Shown here one piece after another: positions 16,392 through 24,279 of a stretch of 64,000 bases of DNA. Source of the stretch: Treponema pedis. Lineage in GTDB: Bacteria; Spirochaetota; Spirochaetia; Treponematales; Treponemataceae. The stretch spans positions 2,473,367 to 2,537,366 of the forward strand of contig NZ_CP045670.1 in the NCBI RefSeq assembly GCF_017161325.1, given 5' to 3'. Below the pieces are notes generated by a model that did no database searches, was not told the origin of the DNA, and saw only the letters and a program-made list of their open reading frames with translations. A program made the translations under genes and the position numbers. Numbering within the stretch: the stretch's first letter is position 1; the number at the start of each line of letters is the position of its first letter.

Positions 16392-16481
16392 CAACTTTCG
16401 GTTTGTCGAACTCAAACAATTAAATAAAAGCAATAACATAGCGACTTACGAAACAGTAAATTAAATCGGCTTACTGTTTTT
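16392..16481 (+). terminator. 3' arm plus array terminator
   Basis: 16392-16415 begins CAACTTTCGGTTTGTCGAAC, the 3' arm that follows many array genes. The intrinsic terminator ACAGTAAATTAAATCGGC, then TTACTGTTTTTT, lies at 16453-16481, followed by CTCGCAATTAAAAAG. The arm is partly complementary (16 of 24 by hand) to the 5' arm at 17059-17082. Confidence 0.65.
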
Positions 16482-16571
16482 TCTTTTCTCGCAATTAAAA
16501 AGAAAGAATGAAAACGAATTAAAAAATTATATTGAAAGTTATCAGTACTTAAAAAAAACATCACTTCCTGA

Positions 16572-17024
16572 TCTGAACTGAAAGAAAGTATATCAGCATT
16601 AAGAGGTAAGAACTACAATACAACAAGAGCCTTGAAAGATACCGAGAAGAAAATCAATGACAAAGTACAGCTTATCAACCAAGCAGAAAAATATTTGAAG
16701 CATAAAGACACCTACAAAGCCTATATCAAGCTGAAGAAAAGTAAACAGGATAATTTCTACAATGAGCATACCGCCGAGATTATTTTATTTGAAAGTGCAA
16801 GGAAGTATTTGAAAGAACATTTAGGAGAAAGCAAAACTTTAAATATATCTAAGTGGAAATTGGAAGTAGGCACTTTGAAGAAAGAGAAAAAGAACCTATA
16901 CAACCAAATCTTAGAAATGCAAAAAGAAGTAGAGCGAGCAGAAAGTGTTAGAAACTGTATAAAGCAGTTACAGGAACATTCAAAGGAACTAACACAGGTA
17001 AAACGGAATGAGTTAGACCTATAA
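16572..17024 (+). pseudogene. C-terminal fragment of a conjugative relaxase
   Basis: An open frame runs from just after TGA 16569-16571 to TAA. The sequence SALRGKNYNTTRALKDTEKK, YLKHKDTYKAYIKLKK, EIILFESARKYLKEHLG and the coiled-coil tail EMQKEVERAESVRNCIKQL match the C-terminal region of relaxases from Firmicute integrative elements. The N-terminal nuclease domain with its catalytic tyrosine and histidines is absent. No start codon has a ribosome binding site. It is a remnant, and its last 110 bases recur at 18302 and 20989. Confidence 0.75.
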
Positions 17025-17042
17025 AACTGGGCTAAAATATGG

Positions 17043-17048
17043 TATAAT
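17043..17048 (+). promoter_or_regulatory. Array promoter, type A (extended -10)
   Basis: TGG-TATAAT, 18 nt behind the relaxase stop codon, in AAAATATGGTATAATATT. The same context follows the relaxase tails at 18302 and 20989. Confidence 0.65.
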
Positions 17049-17058
17049 ATTATAAATA

Positions 17059-17082
17059 TTGAGTGAAACAAATTAGAATTTG
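17059..17082 (+). repeat. 5' arm of an array unit
   Basis: TTGAGTGAAACAAATTAGAA (17059-17078) and four more bases end at the ribosome binding site GGGGAGG. Recognisable 5' arms, core AAATTAGAATTTG, lie before most array genes: 11825, 12427, 13247, 15760, 19684, 21145, 22767, 24242 and 27793 (approximate). Confidence 0.6.
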
Positions 17083-17096
17083 GGGAGGTGATTTAA

Positions 17097-17546
17097 TTGA
17101 GCGATAAAGTAAAGGAATTTTGGAATAAATTTTGTGATGAAAAGAAGTTATCCAAAGATGTAAAATATGAAGCTTGGTGGTTTGGAAATACTAAAGAAAT
17201 GGCTGATGAATTAGCTAAATTAGTTAATAGCAATGTTAAGACAGCTACAACTTCAGCATATGAACTATATGAAAGCGGAGAACATGTACCACAAGTAGGA
17301 GAATATAATATTATTTTAGATGGTTCTGGAGATCCAGTATGTATTACGCAAACAAAGGTAGTATATATAATGCCTTATTACTTAATTACACCGAAACATG
17401 CATGGCATGAAGGAGAAGGTGATAGAAGTTATGAATATTGGAGAAAGGTTCATGATGATTTCTTTTATCATGAGTATAAGAGCATAGGGAAAAAGTTTTA
17501 TGAACAAGCACCTATGGTATGTGAAGTGTTTGAAAAAATATTTTAG
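17097..17546 (+). CDS. ASCH-domain protein
   Basis: TTG 17097 starts the frame 7 nt behind GGGGAGGTG. The 149 residues fit the ASCH family: EAWWFGNTKEMADELAKLV, VKTATTSAYELYE, PQVGEYNIILDGSGDPVCI, TKVVYIMPYYLIT, then HEGEGDRSYEYWRKVHDDFF and APMVCEVFEKIF. ASCH domains resemble PUA-type RNA-binding folds, and some members hydrolyse modified nucleosides. Type A promoter upstream. The 3' arm overlaps the space right after the stop. Confidence 0.83.
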   Translation: MSDKVKEFWNKFCDEKKLSKDVKYEAWWFGNTKEMADELAKLVNSNVKTATTSAYELYESGEHVPQVGEYNIILDGSGDPVCITQTKVVYIMPYYLITPKHAWHEGEGDRSYEYWRKVHDDFFYHEYKSIGKKFYEQAPMVCEVFEKIF

Positions 17547-17590
17547 CTAACTTCCAGTTTATAGAATTTTGGAAAATAGAATTTAAGGAG
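17547..17590 (+). repeat. Directly joined 3' and 5' arms
   Basis: The ASCH gene stop is followed by CTAACTTCCAGTTTATAG (3' arm), and this runs straight into GGAAAATAGAATTTAAGG (5' arm and ribosome binding site) of the next gene. No terminator or promoter lies between. TTCCA and TGGAA inside it could form a small stem. It shows that the arms can exist without the terminator-promoter module. Confidence 0.5.
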
Positions 17591-17600
17591 GTGGTAATTT

Positions 17601-18166
17601 ATGAAAAAAACTGCAGTTCTAATATATGATCAGTTTTGTAATTTTGAAATAAGTGTAGCATTGGAGATTTTAGCATTAGAAAAAAGAATATTGATATTTT
17701 TGCAAAAACTAAAGATATAGTAAAAAGTGAAGAAGGATTAGATGTTTTACCAAATAAGATAATTAATGAACTGAATTTATATGAATATGACAGTCTTTTA
17801 TTACCAGGAGCTCGTGATATTCGTTCAGCTCTAGAAGATAAAGATATCATAAACTTTATAAGTGAATTTAAAAATAAAATAATTGGCGCAATATCAATAG
17901 CTCCTATTCTATTTTTAAAAGAGGGTTCACTTATTGGTAAACCGTTTATGATAGGAGCTAATAAAATTGATTTATTAGAAGAAAATTTTACGTTAGAATA
18001 AATGAAAGAATGGAATGAATGCATAAATCAACCCGTTGAAGATGGATATATAGTGTCAGAGAACATTGTAACATCAGTTTCTTTTAATTTTGTGAAATTT
18101 GGACTAAAATTCTGGGAAATGATAGGTTTAAAAGTATCCCATAAAACTTTTGGTATTGGTTTTTAA
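17601..18166 (+). pseudogene. DJ-1/PfpI-family protein, broken
   Basis: ATG 17601 behind AAGGAGGTGGTAATTT opens MKKTAVLIYDQFCNFEISVA, typical of DJ-1/PfpI proteins. The frame breaks at the six-A run 17680-17685; one more A gives ALEKKNIDIFAKTKDIV. It then continues with GLDVLPNKIINELNLYEYD, LLLPGARDIRSALED and AISIAPILFLKEGSLIGK. The usual nucleophile Cys of the A-I-C-A-A-P elbow is Ser here. A further in-frame TAA lies at 17999-18001, then KEWNECINQPVEDGYIVSEN to TAA 18164-18166. The A-run may be a base-calling error, but the second stop and the lost Cys suggest a real pseudogene. Confidence 0.75.
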
Positions 18167-18184
18167 AATATAATATATTCTAGA

Positions 18185-18278
18185 CAACTTCCGGTTTATC
18201 CAATTCAAACAATTAAATAAAAGCTATAACATAGCAATTCAAAAAACAGTAAATCAAAAGCGCTTTACTGTTTTTTTT
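18185..18278 (+). terminator. 3' arm plus array terminator
   Basis: CAACTTCCGGTTTATCC (3' arm, from 18185) and AATTAAATAAAAGC. The terminator follows: ACAGTAAATC, loop, GCTTTACTG and eight Ts at 18246-18278. Nearly the same string as 16392-16481. Confidence 0.7.
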
Positions 18279-18301
18279 GTTACTCGCAATTAAACAAAAA
18301 G

Positions 18302-18415
18302 AATGACCTACGAAAAGAAGTAGAACAAGCTGAAACTGTTAGAGGCTGCATAGAGAAATTACTGCAAGAAAACAGAGAGCTAACACAGGTAAAGAGGAAT
18401 GAGTTAGACCTGTAA
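18302..18415 (+). pseudogene. Relaxase tail remnant, short copy 1
   Basis: 38 codons in one frame, NDLRKEVEQAETVRGC ... ELTQVKRNELDL and TAA. This is the last part of the relaxase fragment at 16572-17024. There is no start site. The copy is joined to the terminator block at the same point as the one at 20989 and has the same length (114 bp). Confidence 0.75.
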
Positions 18416-18433
18416 AACTAATTGAAAATATGG

Positions 18434-18439
18434 TATAAT
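18434..18439 (+). promoter_or_regulatory. Array promoter, type A (extended -10)
   Basis: TGG-TATAAT, 18 nt behind the relaxase-tail stop, in GAAAATATGGTATAATATT. Confidence 0.65.
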
Positions 18440-18476
18440 ATTAAATAAGCATTTGATTTTGGAGGTGTTTAAAATT

Positions 18477-18896
18477 ATGAATGAAAAAGAGAAAATCATT
18501 CGTTTATGGTTTGATATGTGGCTTACACAACAAGACTTAGGAATAGATGATATTTTTTCGGATGATGTAATTTATATTGAGAGTTGGTGTCCTAAGTATG
18601 AAAATCGGCAAATCGTAAAGCATTGGTTTAATGAGTGGAATACAAGAGGAAAAGTATTTGAATGGGATATAAAGCAATTTTTTCATAAGGATAATCAAAC
18701 TATTGTAGAATGGCACTTCAAAAGCAAAATGAATGAGGGGAAAGTTGAAGAGTTTGACGGTATCTCGTTGATTGTTTGGACAGCCGATAATAAGATAAAA
18801 GCATTAAAAGAGTTTGGTTGTAATTGCAATAACTACAATCCTTACAAAGAGAGTGAAACGCCTTTATTTAGAGAAGAAAAAGTAAATTGGTTTTGA
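18477..18896 (+). CDS. NTF2/SnoaL-like protein 1
   Basis: ATG 18477 follows TTTTGGAGGTGTTTAAAATT; the frame is open to 18453 without a better start. 139 residues: NEKEKIIRLWFDMWLTQQ, DDIFSDDVIYIESWCPKYEN, VKHWFNEWNTRGKVFEWDIK, TIVEWHFKSKMN and a C-terminal FDGISLIVWTADNKIKALKEF strand pair. This is the cone-shaped NTF2-like fold used by small isomerases, hydrolases and binding proteins. Function unknown. Overlaps the ribosome binding site of the next gene, so the three genes to 19659 are probably one transcript. Confidence 0.75.
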   Translation: MNEKEKIIRLWFDMWLTQQDLGIDDIFSDDVIYIESWCPKYENRQIVKHWFNEWNTRGKVFEWDIKQFFHKDNQTIVEWHFKSKMNEGKVEEFDGISLIVWTADNKIKALKEFGCNCNNYNPYKESETPLFREEKVNWF

Positions 18897-18906
18897 GGTG
18901 ATTACC

Positions 18907-19275
18907 ATGGATATAGATAGATTTTTCAAAACGGTTTTATCACAAAATGCGGAAGAACTTAGGAATTTTTTCAAAAAAAATGTCGTTATAAAATGGCATT
19001 ACACAAATGAGTTTTTTACCTTAGATGAGTATATAAGGGCAAATTGTGAATATCCGGGGAATTGGAACGGAAAAATAGAGAGAGTTGAAGAAAATGAAGA
19101 TATCATTATTTTAGCTTGTCGAGTTTTTCCGACAGATAATAGCGAGTCTTTTCATGTAGTAAGTTTTATCCATCTTGAGGATAATTTGATTATTGATATG
19201 GATGAATATTGGTCTGATGATGGATTGGCACCGGAATGGCGTAAGAAAATGAAAATTGGGAAACGCATTAGGTAA
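18907..19275 (+). CDS. NTF2/SnoaL-like protein 2
   Basis: I chose ATG 18907 because TTTTGAGGTG lies just upstream; the open frame begins at 18898. 122 residues: MDIDRFFKTVLSQNAEELRN, FFKKNVVIKWHYTNEFFTLDE, ANCEYPGNWNGKIERVEE, ESFHVVSFIHLEDNLIIDMD and EYWSDDGLAPEWRKK. The fold and EYWSDDG ending match small NTF2-like proteins widespread in Firmicutes. The gene follows the previous NTF2-like gene without a gap, though the two are not close copies. Confidence 0.75.
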   Translation: MDIDRFFKTVLSQNAEELRNFFKKNVVIKWHYTNEFFTLDEYIRANCEYPGNWNGKIERVEENEDIIILACRVFPTDNSESFHVVSFIHLEDNLIIDMDEYWSDDGLAPEWRKKMKIGKRIR

Positions 19276-19299
19276 ATGATAATTTGTGGAGGTGATAGC

Positions 19300-19659
19300 A
19301 TGAAAAGAATTAACAGGACCGGTTTGTTGTCATTATTTATACTGCTTATTTCGTTTATCATTATCAGATATGCATTATTTGAAATACACGGGATGAAGCA
19401 AATTCCTCTTATATTGTTTTTGCCCATTTTTTTAGCAATGATTATTTTTTGCTTCACGAAATTGAAAATAATACCATTTGTATTTGCCGTTTCATATCCA
19501 ATCGGATTTGTATTGGGAAATATGTTTCAAACCTATGGTATTGATGCCGGTGGCGGAGCAACAAGTAATATGTGGATAATATGGACGAGTGTCATCATTG
19601 CAATGATAATTATTTCCGTGATAACAGAATTGATAAATAGAAATAAGTCAAAAAATTAG
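19300..19659 (+). CDS. Small four-helix membrane protein, unknown
   Basis: ATG 19300 follows GTGGAGGTGATAGC; the open frame begins at 19276. 119 residues with four hydrophobic segments (GLLSLFILLISFIIIRYALF; IPLILFLPIFLAMIIFCF; IIPFVFAVSYPIGFVLGNMF; WIIWTSVIIAMIIISVITEL) and a glycine-rich DAGGGATSN loop. Not recognised. Third gene of the unit started at 18434. Confidence 0.65.
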   Translation: MKRINRTGLLSLFILLISFIIIRYALFEIHGMKQIPLILFLPIFLAMIIFCFTKLKIIPFVFAVSYPIGFVLGNMFQTYGIDAGGGATSNMWIIWTSVIIAMIIISVITELINRNKSKN

Positions 19660-19712
19660 AACACAAATCTAAGTCCGTAGAGATAGGTAAATTGGAATTT
19701 ATGGAGGAATTT

Positions 19713-20237
19713 ATGAACGGAATAATCCTATATCAATCAAAATATGGAGCTACAAAGAAATATGCAAATTGGATTTCAGAAGAAACAGGTTTTTCTTGTG
19801 TTGAAACGAAAAAAGCAGTAATTAACGATATCCTAAACTATGATATAATTATTTTCGGCGGCGGATTATATGCTTCTGGAATTGCCGGTTTGTCATTTCT
19901 GAAAAAGAATATAAAGCAGTTATCAAATAAGAAGTTAATTGTATTTTGTTGTGGTGCTTCCCCGTATGAAGAAAATGCATTTCAACAAATCAGATCGCAT
20001 AACATGAAAGGTACATTATCTGATATTCCTGTCTTTTACTGTCGGGGGGCGTGGGATATGGATACAATGTCATTCAGGGATAGAACATTGTGTAATTTAC
20101 TTAGGAAGGCTGTTGCAAAGAAAGCTCCTGCTGATTACGAAATATGGGAAAGGGCATTAATGGCAGCCGAAGATAAAAAATGTGACTGGACTGATAAGAA
20201 ATATATCGAACCAATAATTGAGTGTATTAATCAATAA
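19713..20237 (+). CDS. Flavodoxin-domain protein
   Basis: I chose the third in-frame ATG (19713), 8 nt after ATGGAGG. The 174 residues begin MNGIILYQSKYGATKKYANW, where S-K-Y-G-A-T is the FMN phosphate loop, then YDIIIFGGGLYASGIAGLSF and KKLIVFCCGASPYE. This matches short protoporphyrinogen-oxidase-like flavodoxins found in Firmicutes. Likely role: FMN-dependent electron transfer; partner unknown. A 5' arm (GGTAAATTGGAATTTATGG) precedes it. The stop TAA is the first part of the 3' arm TAACTCCCAGTTTACAGG. Confidence 0.8.
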   Translation: MNGIILYQSKYGATKKYANWISEETGFSCVETKKAVINDILNYDIIIFGGGLYASGIAGLSFLKKNIKQLSNKKLIVFCCGASPYEENAFQQIRSHNMKGTLSDIPVFYCRGAWDMDTMSFRDRTLCNLLRKAVAKKAPADYEIWERALMAAEDKKCDWTDKKYIEPIIECINQ

Positions 20238-20260
20238 CTCCCAGTTTACAGGTATGTACT

Positions 20261-20893
20261 ATGCAAAAAATAGATAATGACGCTTTCTATGAATTTATAA
20301 AACAATATGATTCGGATACCGAATATCATTTAGTCGGTGAGGTTGACTATCATTTATTATGTGATGATAAGCCTTATGAGGAGATGAAATCTCATAGGGA
20401 AGCATTGCGTGTTGTCTTTGACCGGCTGGTTGAAAAAAGCATAGAGAATAAAGAAAACGCACGAATAATGTTTGGTGATAACCTTGCTGATAAATTGCAC
20501 CCTTTGGTTTATGACATTGATAAGGCGCAACCGACGCCGCTGAATCCACATGATTTTTTCTACTGTCCGAATATTGTAAAGATTGATTATTATGGCAACG
20601 TTTTTTATGATGCTGAGTGGAAACCAAACGACGAGAACTTTGGAACTACGGTTCCTTACCGGTATGCATTGATGGAACCGGTGCACGGCAGAAGAAACAA
20701 GCCGGAAGATTTTAAAAAAGTGAATGAAGCTTTGTTTCCAAACGGTACCGATGCACTTGATATCTATGAATGGACAACAGACTGGTCTGATTTTTTTGAT
20801 GCCGGGCATGAATGGTATGGAGCATGCTGCTGGAGTGTCTATGATAAGACTCTAAACAGATATGTAGTAATGCTCGTATCGGCAACAGACTGA
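20261..20893 (+). CDS. Conserved hypothetical protein
   Basis: 210 residues, no signal peptide or membrane helix. Notable features are a helical N-terminal half (YEEMKSHREALRVVFDRLVE) and an aromatic-rich C-terminal half (IVKIDYYGNVFYDAEWKPND; EWTTDWSDFFDAGHEWYGAC CWSVYD). I do not recognise the family; the acidic, Trp/Tyr-rich type recalls immunity proteins, but this is only an impression. It begins 23 nt after the flavodoxin gene with no clear ribosome binding site, and its stop is followed by a 3' arm and a terminator. Confidence 0.65.
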   Translation: MQKIDNDAFYEFIKQYDSDTEYHLVGEVDYHLLCDDKPYEEMKSHREALRVVFDRLVEKSIENKENARIMFGDNLADKLHPLVYDIDKAQPTPLNPHDFFYCPNIVKIDYYGNVFYDAEWKPNDENFGTTVPYRYALMEPVHGRRNKPEDFKKVNEALFPNGTDALDIYEWTTDWSDFFDAGHEWYGACCWSVYDKTLNRYVVMLVSATD

Positions 20894-20933
20894 CAAATTA
20901 CAGCTTGTCTAAATGAATGTAGTAATTTAAGAA

Positions 20934-20964
20934 ACGGTAAATTAAAAGCGGTTTACTGTTTTTT
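20934..20964 (+). terminator. Array terminator
   Basis: ACGGTAAATTAAAAGC, then GGTTTACTGTTTTTTC, preceded at 20893-20915 by a 3' arm (ACAAATTACAGCTTGTC) and followed by GCTCGCGATTAAACAG, the usual context. Confidence 0.7.
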
Positions 20965-20988
20965 CTTTGCTCGCGATTAAACAGAAAG

Positions 20989-21102
20989 AATGACCTGCGA
21001 AAAGAAGTGGCACAAGCTGAAAGTGTCAGAAGCTGTATAGAAAAATTATTGCAAGAAAACAGGGAACTAACACAGGTAAAGAAGCAAGAGTTAGGGTTGT
21101 AA
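20989..21102 (+). pseudogene. Relaxase tail remnant, short copy 2
   Basis: 38 codons, NDLRKEVAQAESVRSC ... ELTQVKKQELGL and TAA, with the same ends and length as 18302-18415 but several differences, so the two copies are not a recent duplication. Confidence 0.75.
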
Positions 21103-21119
21103 AACTAAGTAAAATATGA

Positions 21120-21125
21120 TATAAT
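21120..21125 (+). promoter_or_regulatory. Array promoter, type A
   Basis: TATAAT in GTAAAATATGATATAATACC, behind the relaxase tail as at 17043 and 18434. Confidence 0.6.
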
Positions 21126-21173
21126 ACCAAAAGTTTCTAGTGAAACAAATTAGAACTTGTTGAGGAGATATTT

Positions 21174-21392
21174 ATGGATAAGAATAAAACAATAGCAATA
21201 TGCTTTTTTGTAGGTGCTATATGCTTTTTTATAGGTGCAATAAGCTTTTTTGCGGCTACGGTTATAACAAATAGAAATATTATGGCTACAATTTTTCTAT
21301 GTTTAGGGTCATCATTTATAGCTATTGGAGGATCTTTTTTAAATAAAGATAAGAATAAAGATGACGATAATTCTTCTAATCAAGAAAAATAA
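21174..21392 (+). CDS. Small two-helix membrane protein
   Basis: ATG 21174 follows TTGAGGAGATATTT. 72 residues: two helices (AICFFVGAICFFIGAISFFA; IMATIFLCLGSSFIAIGGSF) and an acidic, Asn-rich tail (NKDKNKDDDNSSNQEK). Not recognised. Complete unit: type A promoter, 5' arm, gene, 3' arm (TAAATCTCAGTTTGTC) and terminator at 21438. Confidence 0.65.
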   Translation: MDKNKTIAICFFVGAICFFIGAISFFAATVITNRNIMATIFLCLGSSFIAIGGSFLNKDKNKDDDNSSNQEK

Positions 21393-21437
21393 ATTGATAA
21401 ATCTCAGTTTGTCTAATTGAATAGAACAATTTTAGAA

Positions 21438-21468
21438 ACAGTAAATCACAAAGGTTTGCTGTTTTTTC
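21438..21468 (+). terminator. Array terminator
   Basis: ACAGTAAATCACAAAG, then GTTTGCTGTTTTTTC: the usual hairpin with one compensated change. Confidence 0.65.
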
Positions 21469-21519
21469 TTATTTATTTTTTCAAAATAAAAGCGTCAATA
21501 AATCAAAAAAGGTACTTGA

Positions 21520-21774
21520 CAAAACGCTCTCTGGGGAACGAAGAAGGATATTGAGCCGTATATGGATGAAAAGTTTCAAAACAATATCCTGCTTACGCAA
21601 ACAGAACGATTAACCATGAATGGCAGACCGGCTAATCCTAAATATGCTCGTAACAAAAATGTATTGGTTATCGGTGGCTCAGGTTCCGGCAAGACGAGAT
21701 TTTATGTAAAGCCGAACCTAATGCAAATGCACTCGTCATATTGTGTTACAGATCCTAAAGGATTAACCTCTTAG
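21520..21774 (+). pseudogene. VirD4/TraG coupling-protein fragment
   Basis: The frame reads LWGTKKDIEPYMDEKFQNN, RLTMNGRPANPKYARNKN, then VLVIGGSGSGKTRFYVKP (Walker A) and YCVTDPKG. This is the first ATPase segment of a type IV coupling protein, which pumps DNA in conjugation. It ends at TAG after KGLTS; Walker B and the remaining 400 or so residues are missing. It is a remnant of the same conjugative element as the relaxase tails. Confidence 0.8.
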
Positions 21775-21792
21775 GGACAGAGAAAATAATAA

Positions 21793-22295
<503 letters not shown>

Positions 22296-22301
22296 AAATG
22301 G

Positions 22302-22307
22302 TATAAT
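22302..22307 (+). promoter_or_regulatory. Promoter behind the recombinase remnant
   Basis: TGG-TATAAT in GCTTAAAAATGGTATAATAT, 7 nt after the recombinase stop codon. It is the likely ancestor or closest relative of the type B array promoters. Confidence 0.65.
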
Positions 22308-22362
22308 ATAACAAATTTGTAACTGAAATTTTTTGTATTTTACGAAGGGAGAATATTGATTT

Positions 22363-22737
22363 ATGTTTTCAATATTAGGTGCAGTATTATTTGGAGTTAT
22401 AGCAACTATGACAGTTCTTGTTGCTTGCGGTTTGCCTTTGGGCGAATTTACAATGGGCGGGCAACATAAAATCTTACCTAAGAAATTTAGAGTTGTGGCA
22501 GTCATTTCGGTGGCTATCCAAATTTTTGCAATGATAATTATTTTGCAAGCCGGAGGTTTTATTTCCTTGTGGTTGTCTTTTAAGGTTACTAAATATATTT
22601 GTTTTTTCTTTGCCGCTTACCTATCTTTGAATACTATTATGAACATGATTTCAAAAAGTAGGAAAGAAAAATATGTTATGACTCCGCTTTCACTTATAGC
22701 CGGAATATGTTTTTGGATAACGGCATTTCAAATGTAG
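22363..22737 (+). CDS. Four-helix membrane protein, unknown
   Basis: ATG 22363 follows GAAGGGAGAATATTGATTT. 124 residues: VLFGVIATMTVLVACGLPLG, GEFTMGGQHKILPKKFRVVA, IFAMIIILQAGGFISLWLSF, then two more helices. The G-L-P-L-G-E, G-G-Q-H-K-I-L-P arrangement recurs in a family of Firmicute membrane proteins without known function. Confidence 0.65.
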   Translation: MFSILGAVLFGVIATMTVLVACGLPLGEFTMGGQHKILPKKFRVVAVISVAIQIFAMIIILQAGGFISLWLSFKVTKYICFFFAAYLSLNTIMNMISKSRKEKYVMTPLSLIAGICFWITAFQM

Positions 22738-22795
22738 TATGTAAAATGAGAATAATCTACAGTGCGTTAAATTAGAATTTTTGGAGATAGATTAT

Positions 22796-23404
22796 ATGGA
22801 ATTTAGAGATGCAAAACCACAAGATTATGAGGGGATTGTTCATTGTATTTATCATGGGTTCGAACATCATTTTAAGCATTTTAATACAAGCGAAACCTCA
22901 ATAAAAAAGTTGCTGTTGAATATACTAAGGTTGAATCAGTTTAAAGTTGTTTTAGACAATGGACAAGTGATAGCGTGTTGTGGTATTGGAGAAGGCGGAA
23001 TTCGACTTTATAAGAAAGACAAAAGTATTTTTCGTCAAGAATTTGGATTTATCAAGGGGACAATTATGGGGATAACACTTTATCAAATTTTAGGAAAACC
23101 ATATAAAGTGGATCCTAATTGTGGATACTTTGAGTTTGTAACGATATTGAATAGTTATCGTGGTCGAGGTATTATGAAACAGTTTTTAAACTGGATTATG
23201 GAAAAAAAAGAACACCCTTGTTTTATGCTTGATGTAGCAAATAACAATATTGTAGCAATTGAACTTTACAAAAGTTTAGGATTTGTAGAAACTCATCGAG
23301 TAAAAGAGAAATTTTCTAAACAAGCAGGATTTGAATATACGATATTTATGAAATCAAAGGGATATATTTCGAGTAACTCGATAACTCCCAGTTTGTCGAA
23401 ATGA
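22796..23404 (+). CDS. GNAT-family N-acetyltransferase with arm-encoded tail
   Basis: I chose ATG 22796, 11 nt after TTGGAG; the frame opens at TTG 22781. About 202 residues: MEFRDAKPQDYEGIVHCIYH, GYFEFVTILNSYRGRGIMKQ (acetyl-CoA loop R-G-R-G-I-M), VANNNIVAIELYKSLGFVET and a final strand FEYTIFMK. Its last residues, SITPSLSK and TGA, are encoded by the 3' arm sequence (ATAACTCCCAGTTTGTCG, 23381 on). In other units that arm lies after the stop. So the original end was probably replaced when the unit was joined. Confidence 0.8.
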   Translation: MEFRDAKPQDYEGIVHCIYHGFEHHFKHFNTSETSIKKLLLNILRLNQFKVVLDNGQVIACCGIGEGGIRLYKKDKSIFRQEFGFIKGTIMGITLYQILGKPYKVDPNCGYFEFVTILNSYRGRGIMKQFLNWIMEKKEHPCFMLDVANNNIVAIELYKSLGFVETHRVKEKFSKQAGFEYTIFMKSKGYISSNSITPSLSK

Positions 23405-23472
23405 AATAATTAAATAAAAACTATACCATATCAACTTCCGAAATAGTAAATTAAAAAGGAGATGTATTAAAG

Positions 23473-23766
23473 ATGAAAAAATATGTAGTTATATTAAGTG
23501 GAAAAAAGAAAAACACTCTTACGGATAAATTGTTGAACGACCATGTGGCACATCTAAAGGAAATAAATAGAAGGGGACAATTGTTATTATGCGGACCTTT
23601 AGTAGATAGTGATAAAGCTATTAAAATAATAAATGCAAATTCAATGGAAGAAGCATTAAAAATTGCAAATAGCGACCCGTTCATTATTCATTCTTATTAT
23701 CCAAACATTGAGGTCTTAGAACTTGAAGAAGCTAATGAAGAAAACGAATACTTGCTTAAAATTTAA
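23473..23766 (+). CDS. YciI-like protein
   Basis: ATG 23473 lies 7 nt after AAAAGGAGATG. 97 residues: MKKYVVILSGKKKNTLTDKL, LNDHVAHLKEINRRGQLLLC, GPLVDSDKAIKIINANSMEE, DPFIIHSYYPNIEVLELEEA. The H-V-A-H-L-K...G-P-L-x-D pattern is that of YciI/dimeric ferredoxin-like proteins. Between this and the preceding gene is a damaged module: 3' arm, then AATAGTAAATTAAAAAGGAG, i.e. only the left arm of the terminator before the ribosome binding site. Confidence 0.8.
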   Translation: MKKYVVILSGKKKNTLTDKLLNDHVAHLKEINRRGQLLLCGPLVDSDKAIKIINANSMEEALKIANSDPFIIHSYYPNIEVLELEEANEENEYLLKI

Positions 23767-23804
23767 TAATTACATTTTCGCATAAGGTATCACAAAACTT
23801 ATGA

Positions 23805-23838
23805 AACAGTAAATCAAAGCAGTTTACTGTTTTTTTTG
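23805..23838 (+). terminator. Array terminator
   Basis: ACAGTAAATCAAAGC, then AGTTTACTG and eight Ts, followed by GCTCAAAATTAAAAAG. Confidence 0.7.
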
Positions 23839-24279
23839 CTCAAAATTAAAAAGAAAGTGCAAGTACAATGAAAAATATGGAAGGAAAAAATCTTAACGGC
23901 AAAGAATATCCTTTTTTGTGCGCACTCTTCTTTTCCGTTCTTTCCCTCACCTATTTCTATTTAAAGATTTAAGAGTGAGTAAGAAATCAAACGGTAGAAA
24001 AAATGCCTTAAAAACGGTATAATATTATCAAGTGCTTATAGAAATAAATTTGAAGATTATGGGAGAGAAAATAATGAACGGTTTAGTTAGATTTTTAAAA
24101 GATAAAACAAGTGATAAAATACTTCCGTAAAATATTATTAATGTATTTAAGCCGATGTGCAGCGCGCCGCTTGAAAAAAATATGATTTTATTTAAAACAT
24201 AAATATTTAAAAGTAAAAATATATTATGACAAAACATAAATTGATAAATTATAATTTGTATTAGAAAGAAGGAAAACAA
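23839..24279. other. Intergenic module with a truncated gene
   Basis: Holds a full type B promoter module (from about 23885), the promoter at 24018, and a short open frame at 24074-24130 (MNGLVRFLKDKTSDKILP) with a good ribosome binding site (GGGAGAG). This looks like the beginning of a lost gene. It is followed by AT-rich sequence and a 5' arm (GATAAATTATAATTTG, about 24242) before the next gene. Confidence 0.5.
24018..24023 (+). promoter_or_regulatory. Array promoter, type B (-10 box)
   Basis: TATAAT in GCCTTAAAAACGGTATAAT, preceded by the type B module (CTTAACGGCAAAGAATATCC, CTTTTCCGTTCTTTCCC, CTATTTAAAGATTTAAG). Confidence 0.65.

Noticed and set aside
17599-18024. Minus-strand open frame of 141 codons
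   Set aside because: It lies opposite the broken DJ-1/PfpI gene, which has clear homology on the plus strand.
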